DNA from: Pseudomonadota bacterium
GTDB taxonomy: Bacteria; Myxococcota_A; UBA796; SXON01
Assembly (NCBI GenBank): GCA_030685065.1
Contig: JAUXQH010000070.1
Location: forward strand, 1 to 64,000
Direction: 5' to 3'
DNA length: 64,000 nt
Part shown: piece by piece, positions 40,251-48,799 of the stretch
How the letters are laid out: each line of letters begins with the position of its first letter
How positions within the stretch are numbered: position 1 is the first letter of the stretch
The notes under the pieces: generated by a model
What the model saw: only the letters and a program-made list of their open reading frames with translations
The model's database searches: none
Told to the model about the DNA's origin: nothing
Made by a program: the position numbers and the translations under genes

Positions 40251-40833
40251 TGGGCGTCTCCTTCTCGACCGCCGCGAGGAACTCGCGGGCGAGCCGATCC
40301 TGGTCGTCGGGGGTCACGGAGCGCTTCAGCGTTTCCCGGGCGAGCGCGACGGCGAGGCGGGCGGCCTCTCCGCGGAGCTCGTTGCGGGCCCGCGTGGACT
40401 CCTCGCGGATGGTCCGCTCGGCCGTTTCCTGGATGCGCGCGGCGTCGGCCTGGGCGCGCTCTTCGATCTTCCGGGCTTCACGGTCGGCTTCGAGCGCGGC
40501 TTCGGCCTTCATCTCCTCGACGCGACGGTCGAGCGAGAGGAGGCGAGCCTCGATGTCGGCGTTGGTGGCCGCGGCGGCGGCCTTGAGGCGCGCCGAGTCC
40601 TCGAGCTGCTTGCTCACGGCGAGGGCGCGGTTCTTCAGGGCGTCCTGGACGGGGCCGCGGGCGAGCCACACGAGGAGGGCGCCGAAGAGCAGGACGTTCA
40701 CGGCCTGGAGCGTGATCATGTCCCACGGGATGCCGTGGGATCCGTGCTCCGCGGCGGCGGCGCCGTGGCCGCCCTCGGCGCCTTCAGGGGCGGGCGCGGC
40801 CCAGGCCGCGGCTTGCAAGAGGAACAGCAGCAT
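40243..40833 (-). CDS. atpF: ATP synthase F0 b subunit with N-terminal signal-like sequence
   Basis: A 196-residue b subunit. ATG 40833 overlaps the atpF' stop (TGATG). The first 17 residues (MLLFLLQAAAWAAPAPE) look like a short export signal, then a His/Gly/Ala-rich loop, then the true anchor (MITLQAVNVLLFGALLVWLA) and a 135-residue Glu/Ala/Arg coiled coil. Signal-like starts on b occur in several deltaproteobacterial-type ATP synthases. It dimerises with b' as the outer stalk. The downstream neighbour is atpH. Confidence 0.93.
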   Translation of the reverse strand: MLLFLLQAAAWAAPAPEGAEGGHGAAAAEHGSHGIPWDMITLQAVNVLLFGALLVWLARGPVQDALKNRALAVSKQLEDSARLKAAAAATNADIEARLLSLDRRVEEMKAEAALEADREARKIEERAQADAARIQETAERTIREESTRARNELRGEAARLAVALARETLKRSVTPDDQDRLAREFLAAVEKETPNG

Positions 40834-41279
40834 CACGCCTCCAGTTGCGGGAGCGGGCGGCCGAGCACCTGCGTGGCGACCTCCCGGGAGAGGGCGCGCG
40901 ACGTGGCATCGAGCTCGGTGCGCGCGCTGTCGGCTTCGGCGCGGATGACCGCGATGGCCTGGCCGATGCGGGTCTCGGCGGCGGCGCGGGCCTCGGCGAC
41001 CACGCCTGCGTGCTTGGCCTGGGCGGCCGCGCGACGGAGGGCGCGGAACTCCGCCACCTCCCGCCGTGCCTGCGCCAGCGCGGCTTCCCACTCGGCGAGC
41101 CGAGCGGTGGCCTTGGCCTGGAGAGCCTCGGCTTCCTTGCGGGCGCCCACGGTCGCTTCGGCGCGAGCGTCCAGGTAGGCGAGCATGGGCTTGTACAGAA
41201 TGAAGTGGAGCCCAGCCACGAGGACCAGGAAGGGCACCATCAACGTGCCGACCAGCACCAGATCCGGGATGATGTTCAT
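40833..41279 (-). CDS. atpF': ATP synthase F0 b' subunit
   Basis: A 148-residue b'-type stalk subunit: one N-terminal membrane helix (DLVLVGTLMVPFLVLVAGLH) followed by FILYKPMLAYLDARAEATVG and a long Ala/Glu/Arg coiled coil. ATG 41279 is the first start at the membrane helix; the open frame to 41498 is intergenic. First gene of the operon as seen here. The a and c subunits (atpB, atpE) are not upstream, where rtcB diverges after 258 bases, so they must be encoded elsewhere. Confidence 0.92.
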   Translation of the reverse strand: MNIIPDLVLVGTLMVPFLVLVAGLHFILYKPMLAYLDARAEATVGARKEAEALQAKATARLAEWEAALAQARREVAEFRALRRAAAQAKHAGVVAEARAAAETRIGQAIAVIRAEADSARTELDATSRALSREVATQVLGRPLPQLEA

Positions 41280-41537
41280 CGCCTCGACCCTAAAGGGGCG
41301 CCGGACTATCGCAGCGTACGCGTTTGAGCAAGGGCGAGCCGCGGTCGCCACGCGACGCCGCCGACCGAACGGACCCGAGAGCCCGCGCTTCCTCGGTTGG
41401 CGCCTCGGGAAAGCGCGGATCGGCGATCCCGATGCGGTTCCGCGCACGCGGACGCGTTGTTCGACGGACTCCCCCCGGCGCGATCGTGCCCCGCCCATTG
41501 CGCCGCCGGCGAACGCGACGACATTGGAGCGGGTGAG
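41280..41537. other. Divergent intergenic region between atpF' and rtcB
   Basis: 258 bases that must hold the promoters of the atp operon (minus) and rtcB (plus). I see no clear sigma-70 box pair, dyad or RNA gene. A weak TTGCTC/GATAGT pair facing atpF' at about 41309-41335 has a 15-base spacer and is not convincing. Confidence 0.5.
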
Positions 41538-42959
41538 ATGGAAACACGACGTTGGACGAAGCTCTCGGACGTGCTGTACGAGGTCGTGGGGCCCGGGGCA
41601 CGCGTCCCCGCGCGCGTGGTGGCCGACGAGGTCCTGCTCGAACAGATCCGCACAGACCGCGGCGTCGAGCAGCTCTTGAACGTCGCGACGCTACCAGGGG
41701 TGGTGCGGTACGTCGTCGGCATGCCGGACATGCACGAGGGCCATGGCTTCCCGGTCGGCGGGGTGGCCGCGACGCGCGCCTCGGACGGAGTCATCTCGCC
41801 CGGCGGCATCGGCTTCGACATCAACTGCGGCGTGAGGCTCCTCTCCACCGAGCTGTACGCGGCCGAAGAGCAGGAGCGCATCGCGCCGTTCGTACACGAG
41901 CTCTCCCGCAGCGTCCCCACCGGCTACGGCCGCGGTGGCCGGGTGGTGCTCACCGACGAGGAGATGGACGCCGTCCTCGCCCACGGCGTGCCCTGGGTGA
42001 TCCGGACCCTCGGGGCAGGCGAGCCCGAGGACGTCGGCTTCATCGAGGCGGGCGGCGCGCTGCCGGGCGCGGATCCGAGCCGCGTCTCGGCGCGCGCGAA
42101 GGAGCGCGGGCGCGACCAGCTCGGCACGCTCGGCGGCGGCAACCACTTCCTCGAAGTGCAGCGGGTCGAGACGGTCTACGACGAGGCCGTGGCGACCCGC
42201 TTCGGGCTCTACCAGGGCCAGCTCACCGTGCTCCTCCACACCGGCTCGCGCGGGCTCGGCCACCAGGTCTGCTCCGACCATGTCGCGTGCATGGACGCCG
42301 CGCTGCCGCGCTTCGGGATTTCGCTCCCCGATCGGCAGCTCGCCTGCGCGCCCATCGGCTCCCCCGAGGGCGCCGACTACCTGGCCGCGATGGCGTGCGC
42401 CGCAAACTTCGCCTGGGCAAACCGGCAGATGCTCACGCAGCGCGTGCGCGAGGTGGCGCTCCGTACCCTGGGCCCCGGCGCGAACGTGCGCGTCGTGTAC
42501 GACGTTGCGCACAACATCGCGAAGCTCGAGGAGTACCCCGAAGGGCCGCTGTGGGTGCATCGCAAGGGAGCGACGCGTGCGTTCGGTCCGAGGAGCGCGG
42601 AGCTGCCCGAGGCCTACCGTGGGGTCGGGCAGCCGGTGTTCATCCCCGGGAGCATGGGGACGGCGAGCTACGTGCTCGTCGGGACCGACGAGGCCGGGGA
42701 GGTCTCCTTCGCGAGCTGCTGCCACGGCGCCGGCCGGGCGATGAGCCGGGGGGCCGCGCGCCGAAAGGTGCCCGGCGCCGTCGTCCGCGCCGAGCTGGAG
42801 GCCCTCGGCATCGTGGTGAGCTGCCCCTCGAACGCCGAGCTCGCGGAGGAGGCGCCGCTCGCCTACAAGGACGTGGAGCGCGTCGTCGACGTCGTGTGTC
42901 GCGCGGGAATCTCCCGGCGCGTCGCCAAGCTCGTGCCGCTGGGTGTCCTGAAGGGGTGA
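41538..42959 (+). CDS. rtcB: RNA-splicing ligase RtcB
   Basis: A 473-residue GTP- and Mn-dependent RNA ligase that joins 2',3'-cyclic phosphate (or 3'-phosphate) ends to 5'-OH ends. Seen: YVVGMPDMHEGHGFPVGG, GFDINCGVRLL (metal Cys), TLGGGNHFLEVQ (metal His), LLHTGSRGLGHQV, VYDVAHNIAKLEE and the guanylated-His region HRKGATRAFGP, then FIPGSMGTASYVL. ATG 41538 directly precedes the conserved start. No archease or RtcA gene and no RtcR-type regulator is adjacent. Confidence 0.96.
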   Translation: METRRWTKLSDVLYEVVGPGARVPARVVADEVLLEQIRTDRGVEQLLNVATLPGVVRYVVGMPDMHEGHGFPVGGVAATRASDGVISPGGIGFDINCGVRLLSTELYAAEEQERIAPFVHELSRSVPTGYGRGGRVVLTDEEMDAVLAHGVPWVIRTLGAGEPEDVGFIEAGGALPGADPSRVSARAKERGRDQLGTLGGGNHFLEVQRVETVYDEAVATRFGLYQGQLTVLLHTGSRGLGHQVCSDHVACMDAALPRFGISLPDRQLACAPIGSPEGADYLAAMACAANFAWANRQMLTQRVREVALRTLGPGANVRVVYDVAHNIAKLEEYPEGPLWVHRKGATRAFGPRSAELPEAYRGVGQPVFIPGSMGTASYVLVGTDEAGEVSFASCCHGAGRAMSRGAARRKVPGAVVRAELEALGIVVSCPSNAELAEEAPLAYKDVERVVDVVCRAGISRRVAKLVPLGVLKG

Positions 42960-42979
42960 GCGCGCGGCGCCCCGACCGC

Positions 42980-43171
42980 TCAGGCGCCGGTCGGCGCCGG
43001 CGTGAGGATGGCGCGGAGGGCCTCCTGCTCGATCGGGGTGAGATCGAAGCGGAGCCCCGCCTCTTCGAGCAGCTCGGGGAGCCGCTCCTCCGGGTGCTCC
43101 TTCCGCTGCGCCGCGATCCACCGCACCGCGTTGCGCACCGCCTCGCCTTCGGGTTGTAGACCTCGTGACAT
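42980..43171 (-). CDS. Small conserved-looking helical protein
   Basis: A 63-residue protein, ATG 43171 with GGAGGT just upstream on the minus strand, which separates it from the longer open frame to 43486. Sequence pattern: GEAVRNAVRWIAAQRKEHPE, RLPELLEEAGLRFDLTPIEQ, EALRAIL; charged, all helical, no Cys or signal. Similar small proteins (R-W-I helix, then LTP or LSP and an acidic helix) occur in Myxococcota as I remember them; no function is known. It converges with rtcB (20 bases apart) and diverges from dctP. Confidence 0.7.
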   Translation of the reverse strand: MSRGLQPEGEAVRNAVRWIAAQRKEHPEERLPELLEEAGLRFDLTPIEQEALRAILTPAPTGA

Positions 43172-43289
43172 CCGACCTCCACGCTTCCGGAATGTGCACA
43201 CCCGGCGGCACCGTGCCTGTGTGTGCGGCTTGCCGAGAGCCGCCCCGTTCGAGGTAGAACTTCGTGGTAGAAGGGCGCCCGAGGTTTCC

Positions 43290-44315
43290 ATGCGCCTGCT
43301 TCGAACGTTCCTCCCGCTCGCCGCCGCCGCCCTCCTCCTGGTCACGCTCCCCGAAGCGGAGGCCGAGGCGGTCGCCACCTTGAAGATCGCGACGGTCGCC
43401 CCCGAGGGCACGCCGTGGGCGGACGGGCTCAACCAGCTCAAGGCCCAGGTGGAGAAGGACTCTGGCGGGCGCGTCGCGGTCCGCACGTTCCTGGGCGGGG
43501 TCCTCGGGGACGAGAACGAGACGGTCCAGTCGGTCCAACGCGGGCAATACCAGGGCGTCGGCGCGTCGACCGGGGCGCTGGCGTCGATCGTGCCCGAGCT
43601 CTCCGTGCTCGAGCTGCCGTACCTCTTCCGGAGCGCGGAAGAAGCCGACTACGTGCTCGACAAGGTCATCCTCACGGCGGTCGAGAAGGCCTTCAAGGAC
43701 CACGGCCTCATCCTCGCGTTCTGGAGCGAGAACGGGTACCGCACCTTCGGCAGCAACTGGGGCCCGGTCAAGTCCCCGGCGGACCTGAAGGGCCGCAAGA
43801 TGCGCTCGCAGGAGAGCGAGGTGCACCTCCAGATGTACCGCTCCTTCGGCGCCTCGCCGGTGCCGATCCCGGTCACGGAGGTGCTCACCTCCATGCAGAC
43901 CGGCGTGATCGACGGCTGGGACAACACCCCGCTCTTCGCCTTCGCGGCGCAGTGGACCAGCGCGACGAAGTTCGTCTCGTTGACCAACCACATCTACCAG
44001 CCCGCCGCCATCGCCTACAACAAGGCGTGGTTCGAGTCGCAGCCGGCCGATCTGCAGGCGATCCTGCTCAAGGCGCGCACGGGGCTCGCTCCCCAGATGC
44101 GCAAGGAGATCCGGGCGCTCAACCCGATCCTCATCCAGAACCTCTCCGAGATGAAGGTGACGGTCTACAAGCCCACCGCCACCGAGCTCGCCGCCTTCGA
44201 AGCGCCCGCCAAGGTGGCCCGTGACACCTACATGGCGAAGGCGACCGCCGGCGAGAAGGCGCTCCTCGCGCAGATCGTGAAGGGGATCGACGCGTACCGG
44301 GCAGGCGCGCGGTGA
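43290..44315 (+). CDS. dctP: TRAP transporter solute-binding protein
   Basis: A 341-residue periplasmic binding protein of the DctP family. Cleavable signal (TFLPLAAAALLLVTLPEAEA), then LKIATVAPEGTPWADGLNQL, GGVLGDENETVQSVQRG, ENGYRTFGSNWGPVKSPADL, KMRSQESEVHLQMYRSFGAS, and VLTSMQTGVIDGWDNTPLF with the usual Arg of the carboxylate clamp expected near KMRSQ. ATG 43290 begins the signal. It binds an acid, probably a carboxylate, and delivers it to the membrane components encoded next. Stop and dctQ start overlap (GTGA). Confidence 0.93.
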   Translation: MRLLRTFLPLAAAALLLVTLPEAEAEAVATLKIATVAPEGTPWADGLNQLKAQVEKDSGGRVAVRTFLGGVLGDENETVQSVQRGQYQGVGASTGALASIVPELSVLELPYLFRSAEEADYVLDKVILTAVEKAFKDHGLILAFWSENGYRTFGSNWGPVKSPADLKGRKMRSQESEVHLQMYRSFGASPVPIPVTEVLTSMQTGVIDGWDNTPLFAFAAQWTSATKFVSLTNHIYQPAAIAYNKAWFESQPADLQAILLKARTGLAPQMRKEIRALNPILIQNLSEMKVTVYKPTATELAAFEAPAKVARDTYMAKATAGEKALLAQIVKGIDAYRAGAR

Positions 44316-45040
44316 TTGCCGCGCTCGAGCGGGTGGACGCTGCGATCGTCCGCGCCGAACAGTTCCTGGTCGCGACGTTGCTCTCGGTGATGGGCCTCGT
44401 CGTGTTCCTCGACGTCGTGCACCGCGTGAGCACCCGAGAGGGCAGCCCGCTGGGCAACCCGCTCGTCATCGCGGTCGGCGGGGGCCTCGTCGCGGCGGCC
44501 GCGTTCCACACCCGGGGCGCCGCCAACCCGGTCCCGAAGGGGCTCGCGGTCGGCGTGGGGCTGGCGGGTGGCCAGTACCTGCTCCTCCAGCTCGCCCCGA
44601 ACGGCTTCATCTGGTCGCAGACCCTCGCGTTGGCGCTCACCCTCTGGCTCGGCACGATGGGAGCCTCCCTGGCCACCCACACGCGCCGGCACCTCGCCCT
44701 CGACATCGGCAGCAAGCTCTGGCCGCCGTCGATCGCGCCCAAGGTCGCGGCGGTGGGCCACCTGTGCACCGCCGCCTTCTGCCTCGTGCTCGTCTACCTC
44801 GCGGGCCGCTCCCTCTTCGGTTTCGAGCTCCACGGCCAGAGCGTGGATGGGCACTTCGCGGGCGGGACGCTCTCCGGCACGGCCATCCCGAAGTGGGCGG
44901 CGATGCTCTCGATCCCGTACGGCATGATCGTCATCGCGTTCCGGTTCACGCTCGATGCGTACCGCGCGTGGACCGGCCGCCTCGCCGTCGGGGGTGACGA
45001 CACTCTCCATCTGCTCGGAATCTCGGAGGATGCGTCGTGA
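44312..45040 (+). CDS. dctQ: TRAP transporter small membrane subunit
   Basis: A 242-residue protein of the DctQ type, longer than most (about 160-200), with four to six hydrophobic segments. Recognised by VATLLSVMGLVVFLDVVHRV, an Arg/His motif in ATHTRRHLALDIGSKLW and LSIPYGMIVIAFRFTLDAYR. An insertion of about 60 residues with a further hydrophobic pair follows helix 1. GTG 44312 overlaps the dctP stop and GTG 45037 (dctM) overlaps the dctQ stop, so the operon is fully coupled. Confidence 0.9.
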   Translation: MIAALERVDAAIVRAEQFLVATLLSVMGLVVFLDVVHRVSTREGSPLGNPLVIAVGGGLVAAAAFHTRGAANPVPKGLAVGVGLAGGQYLLLQLAPNGFIWSQTLALALTLWLGTMGASLATHTRRHLALDIGSKLWPPSIAPKVAAVGHLCTAAFCLVLVYLAGRSLFGFELHGQSVDGHFAGGTLSGTAIPKWAAMLSIPYGMIVIAFRFTLDAYRAWTGRLAVGGDDTLHLLGISEDAS

Positions 45041-46671
45041 GCTGGATCCTCCTCATCACGGTGATGCTCGGCCTCGCGCTGATCGGCTCGCGCTTGTTCG
45101 TGGTGGTGGGCGTCGCCACGGCGATGTGCTTCCTCCTCTTCATCGACGCCGATGGGTGGGACCAGAAGCTGCTCCTGCTCGATCACATCGTGACGAAGGT
45201 CGAGTCGCTCACGACGAAAAACGTGTTCCTGTCGATCCCGTTCTTCATCGCCTCGGGCTCGATCATGACGAGCGGCGGCATCGCCAGGCGGCTGACCGAC
45301 CTCGCGGCGGCCGCGGTCGGGTGGATGCCGGGCGGCCTCGCTGTCGCGTCGGTCGTCGCCTGCATCGTGTTCGCGGCGATCAGCGGCTCGTCCCCGGTCA
45401 CGCTCGTGGCCGTCGGCGGCGTCATGTACCCCGCGCTCATCAAGAGCGGCTACCCCAAGGCCTTCTCGATCGGCCTGATCACGAGCGCGGGCAGCCTCGG
45501 CTGCATGATCCCGCCGGCCATCGCGATGCTCATCTACTCGATCAGCGTCCAGGGCGTCGATCCCGCCGACCTCTTCTTCGCCGGCATCGTGCCCGCCCTG
45601 TTCATCGCCGGCTCGCTCGCCGTCTACGCGGTCTGGGTCGGGCTCAAGGTGCCCGGCTCCCGGAAGCCCTTCGACGCGGGCACGTTCTGGATCGCCCTGA
45701 AGGCCGCGGGGTGGGCCCTCACCCTCCCGCTCATCGTGCTCGGGGGCATCTACGGCGGCATGTTCACGCCGACCGAGGCCGGCGCCGTGGCCTTCGCCGC
45801 CAGCCTGCTCGTGACCTGCGCGATCCACGGTGACGTGCCGTGGAGCAAGGTCCCCTCGATCCTGGTCGAGTCCGCCACGCTGATCGGCAGCCTCATCCTG
45901 ATCGTCGTGCTCGCGTTCGGCCTCAACGATTTCCTCGCCCTCATCCGCGCGGCCGACCTGATCCGCGACTGGGTCGAGACCGCCGATCTGAACGCGTGGC
46001 AGTTCATGCTGCTCGTCAACGTCGTGCTCATCGTGCTCGGCGCCCTGATGGACAGCATCTCGGCGACCTTGGTGTTCGCCCCGATGCTCGCGCCCGTGGC
46101 GGTGGGCCACTACGGCATGGACCCGATCCACTTCGGCATCGTGTTCGTGGTCAACATGGAGATCGGGTACATCGCCCCGCCGGTCGCGACGAACCTGTTC
46201 GTGGCCGCGGCGATCTTCCGCCAGCCCTTCATCGACGTGGCCAAGGCCATCGTGCCGACGTTGTGCATCATCTGCGCGGCGCTCGTCGTCATCATGTACG
46301 TGCCGTCGATCTCCACCGGGCCGCTCAACCTGCGCGAGGGCCGCGCGTTCTACGAGTCGTTCCCGTGGGACGGCAAGGAGAAGCCCGCCGAGGTCGTCGA
46401 GACGCCCGTGGTCGGCACGCCTGCCTCCACCCGGCCGCTGACGATGCAGGAGATGATGCAGAAGGCCAAGGAGAGCGCCGCTACCGAAGGTGCCGGCGAC
46501 ACGACGGTTCCGCCGGGAACCCCGCCATCCGAGCCCGCGCCCCTCGGCCGCCCGCTGACGATGCAGGAGATGATGAAGAAGGCGAAGGAGAACGCCGCGG
46601 CGGCTCCCACCGAGCCCGCGCCGACCGAGCCTGCGCCGACCGAGCCCGCGCCGACCGAGCCCGCGCCGTAG
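45037..46671 (+). CDS. dctM: TRAP transporter large membrane subunit with duplicated C-terminal tail
   Basis: A 544-residue DctM transporter: about 12 membrane helices, SIPFFIASGSIMTSGGIARR, AAISGSSPVTLVAVGGVMYP, GLITSAGSLGCMIPPAIAML, GGMFTPTEAGAVAF, MEIGYIAPPVATNLF. Import is powered by a Na+ or H+ gradient. The transporter core ends near residue 430. The last about 110 residues are a soluble tail: two copies of TMQEMM[QK]KAKE[SN]AA (about 469 and 508) on a Thr/Pro/Glu linker, ending in four TEPAP repeats. I know of no such tail in characterised DctM proteins. Its role is open (docking peptide, sensor contact). Confidence 0.93.
   Translation: MSWILLITVMLGLALIGSRLFVVVGVATAMCFLLFIDADGWDQKLLLLDHIVTKVESLTTKNVFLSIPFFIASGSIMTSGGIARRLTDLAAAAVGWMPGGLAVASVVACIVFAAISGSSPVTLVAVGGVMYPALIKSGYPKAFSIGLITSAGSLGCMIPPAIAMLIYSISVQGVDPADLFFAGIVPALFIAGSLAVYAVWVGLKVPGSRKPFDAGTFWIALKAAGWALTLPLIVLGGIYGGMFTPTEAGAVAFAASLLVTCAIHGDVPWSKVPSILVESATLIGSLILIVVLAFGLNDFLALIRAADLIRDWVETADLNAWQFMLLVNVVLIVLGALMDSISATLVFAPMLAPVAVGHYGMDPIHFGIVFVVNMEIGYIAPPVATNLFVAAAIFRQPFIDVAKAIVPTLCIICAALVVIMYVPSISTGPLNLREGRAFYESFPWDGKEKPAEVVETPVVGTPASTRPLTMQEMMQKAKESAATEGAGDTTVPPGTPPSEPAPLGRPLTMQEMMKKAKENAAAAPTEPAPTEPAPTEPAPTEPAP
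46609..46668 (+). repeat. 15-bp coding minisatellite (TEPAP) at the 3' end of dctM
   Basis: Four units of ACCGAGCCCGCGCCG from 46609, 46624, 46639 and 46654, identical except one C/T, run directly into the TAG stop. The product is a TEPAP-x4 tail. Confidence 0.9.
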
Positions 46672-46698
46672 CGCCGCGGCGGGGGCGCCGACCGGTCC

Positions 46699-47337
46699 CT
46701 ACCGCGTGAACTCGATCACCAACGCCGCTTCGCTCAGTACGATGGTCGAGACCCGAACGCCGTCGTCGTCTCCCTCCTGGCCGCGGTAGCCGCGCACCAG
46801 CCAGCGCAGGCCGACGGCCACGGCGGGGCGGCCCTTCGCGTCGGGAAACAGGTACTCGGCCCCGAGGCCGCCCTGCGCCCCGAGCCCGCCGACGCGCGCG
46901 CGAGCCGACTCGGCGCCCTCGTCCGCGTCGGCCTGCTCCTGCTCGGTGTAGGCGGTGTCGGTGTTCGCGGCGTTGGGGAGGATGCCGAAGGCGCCTACGT
47001 CCCCGTAGAGGTTGACCGCGCCGGGCTCGCGCGCCCACACGTAGCGGCGGTAGTCGACCCCGAGGCGCACGCCGCCCACGGCGGAGAGCGCGTCGCTCGA
47101 GGCGAAGCGCGAGGTGTCGATCTGCACGAGCGAGAGGTTGGCGAGCACCGCGTCGTGCGCGCCGACCCACCCGCCGTGGGCCGTGAGCGGCGGGCGCAGC
47201 AGGCCGTCGAACTCGCCCGCGAGGGTGCCCGAGAACTTGCCCGCGTCGTCCCACGCGAACATGCCGATCCCGGCGGGAGACCACGCGCCCCCGAACAGGA
47301 CGGCGGCCGAAGCGTTGCCAGCGAGGAGGAGGAGCAC
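46699..47337 (-). CDS. Probable secreted beta-rich outer-membrane protein
   Basis: A 212-residue exported protein from GTG 47337, with a short signal (LLLLAGNASAA). The mature chain is strand-rich with Gly, Tyr, Trp and Asp (WSPAGIGMFAWDDAG, VGGVRLGVDYRRYVWA, AVAVGLRWLVRGYRG, AALVIEFTR) and looks like a small beta-barrel. The C-terminal residue is not aromatic. An Asp/Glu/Ala-rich loop of about 25 residues lies mid-chain. No family is recognised. It faces dctM tail to tail, with 27 bases between stops. Confidence 0.72.
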   Translation of the reverse strand: MLLLLAGNASAAVLFGGAWSPAGIGMFAWDDAGKFSGTLAGEFDGLLRPPLTAHGGWVGAHDAVLANLSLVQIDTSRFASSDALSAVGGVRLGVDYRRYVWAREPGAVNLYGDVGAFGILPNAANTDTAYTEQEQADADEGAESARARVGGLGAQGGLGAEYLFPDAKGRPAVAVGLRWLVRGYRGQEGDDDGVRVSTIVLSEAALVIEFTR

Positions 47338-47367
47338 GGCCCAGCCTATCTCGGGTTAGCCGGAGTC

Positions 47368-48291
47368 ATGCACATCGAGCGGATCGAGGTCGTGGGCTTT
47401 GGCGGATTGCGCCGCTTCGAGGCTGCGCTCGACCGGGCCACCCGGTTCGACGGCCCGCCGCGCGCCCTCATGGCGCTCCAGGACGCCGTGCAGCTCGCCT
47501 TCGCCGCGTGGGACGCCGACGCGTTGCTCGCGCTGTTGACCCGCTGGGGCTGCGTGAACCCCGTGGTCCTCGGCGAGGGGCTCCCCGAGGGGGCCCACTG
47601 GGACTCGGCGCCTGGGCTCGGGGCCCTGCTCGACCGAGGCGCCGACGGCTTGCTGACCGTCGGCCTCACGATCGTGCTCGATCCGCCCCAATTCGGGAAG
47701 CTACGCCGCCTCGCCGCCCGGGACGGCCGGCTGATCGACGCGCTCGCGGAGGGGGCGCTGCTCACGGTCCGGATCGGCGCCCGCTTCAGCCCCGCGCTCG
47801 ACGCGCTCGCGCTCGATCCGCTCGGGTTCGTGCTCGGCGCCGAGGCCTTTCCCATCGCCGGGGCGGATCGCCCGGTCTGGATGACGCCGTTCCTGCGCGG
47901 GCTCGGCGGCCGGCTCGGGCGCGGCCCGTTGCCCGGCACCACCTGGGGCGACCGCGCGAGGTCGTACAAGCTGGAGGATCAACGCGCGCTCCGGCGCGCG
48001 CTGGACGCCCTCGCCGCCCCGCCGGCCTCCCTCGGCGAGGCCGTGGCGCTGCCGGATGGTCCGGGCTTCTTTCAGGACGACGCGCTGGTCGCGGCGCGGC
48101 ACCTCGGCTCCGCCGGGCTCGACGCCGCCGGACTCATCGGCGCGGTCTACCTCTCCGGGGCCGAGATCCTGCTCGTCGATCGGCCGCCCCCCGCGTGGGT
48201 CGAGTGGCTGGCGCAGAAGGCCGAGGAGGACGCGTCGCCGCTCGAGCAGGTGATCCTCATGGGGGTTCCGGGAGGGCAGCCCGTTGGGTAG
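47368..48291 (+). CDS. RecF/SMC-like protein lacking a Walker A motif (pseudo-ATPase)
   Basis: A 307-residue cytosolic protein. The N terminus (IERIEVVGFGGLRRFEAALD) looks like the first strand of RecF/SMC-type ATPases (I-xx-I-x-[VI]-x-GF-GGL), but where GxxGxGKS/T should follow there is RFDGPPRALMALQDAVQLAF. Near the C terminus IYLSGAEILLVDRPPPAWVE resembles a Walker B strand (LLLDEP) with only the Asp kept. So the fold is probably retained and ATP binding lost. Parallels exist in Myxococcota from memory. It overlaps the zinc-ribbon membrane gene by eight bases. Confidence 0.55.
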   Translation: MHIERIEVVGFGGLRRFEAALDRATRFDGPPRALMALQDAVQLAFAAWDADALLALLTRWGCVNPVVLGEGLPEGAHWDSAPGLGALLDRGADGLLTVGLTIVLDPPQFGKLRRLAARDGRLIDALAEGALLTVRIGARFSPALDALALDPLGFVLGAEAFPIAGADRPVWMTPFLRGLGGRLGRGPLPGTTWGDRARSYKLEDQRALRRALDALAAPPASLGEAVALPDGPGFFQDDALVAARHLGSAGLDAAGLIGAVYLSGAEILLVDRPPPAWVEWLAQKAEEDASPLEQVILMGVPGGQPVG

Positions 48292-48781
48292 CCCCTCGGA
48301 CCACGGCCAGGAGCCGCCGGCCGGCCTCGCGATCTGCGCCCGCTGTGCCGCGGAGAAGGACCTCCCCCTCGGTCGGTGTCCCGGCTGCGGGCACGTGCCC
48401 GCGGCGGAGGAGCGCGAGCTCGCCATCGTCTGCTCCACCCGCATCCTCGACGTGGCCGCGCTCCGCGCCGCCCAGGAGCGGATCCGCCGTGGCGAGCCGG
48501 TGCGGCCCACGAGCGCGCTTCGCGCCCAGGCCCGCGCGGTCCTGACCGGGCACGCGCCCACGCTCGCGCGGTTCACGCCCCGACAGGTGGCGGGCCTCGT
48601 GATCGCGAACGTCGTGCTCACGCCGCTGCTGGGCTACGCCGTATGGTTTCGCTACCGGACGCGTCCGGGGCCCGCCGCGCGCCAGGCCCTCGTCGCGACC
48701 GTTCCGGTTTCCCTGGCCCTGCTCGTGGCGCTGGTCGGCTGGAGGCTCCTGTTCGTCAGCGTGGTCGAGACCGCGCACTGA
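48284..48781 (+). CDS. Zinc-ribbon membrane protein
   Basis: A 165-residue protein. TTG 48284 has GGAGGG seven bases upstream and overlaps the preceding stop. Two CxxC knuckles (ICARCAAEKDLPLGRCPGCG) make a zinc ribbon at about residues 17-37. A helical linker follows, then two membrane helices (QVAGLVIANVVLTPLLGYAV, VPVSLALLVALVGWRLLF) with a short basic loop (RYRTRPGP). It belongs with the pseudo-ATPase upstream through coupled translation; a regulatory or scaffold membrane role is inferred. Confidence 0.75.
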   Translation: MGSPSDHGQEPPAGLAICARCAAEKDLPLGRCPGCGHVPAAEERELAIVCSTRILDVAALRAAQERIRRGEPVRPTSALRAQARAVLTGHAPTLARFTPRQVAGLVIANVVLTPLLGYAVWFRYRTRPGPAARQALVATVPVSLALLVALVGWRLLFVSVVETAH

Positions 48782-48799
48782 GCGCCAGGAGCTCGACAG

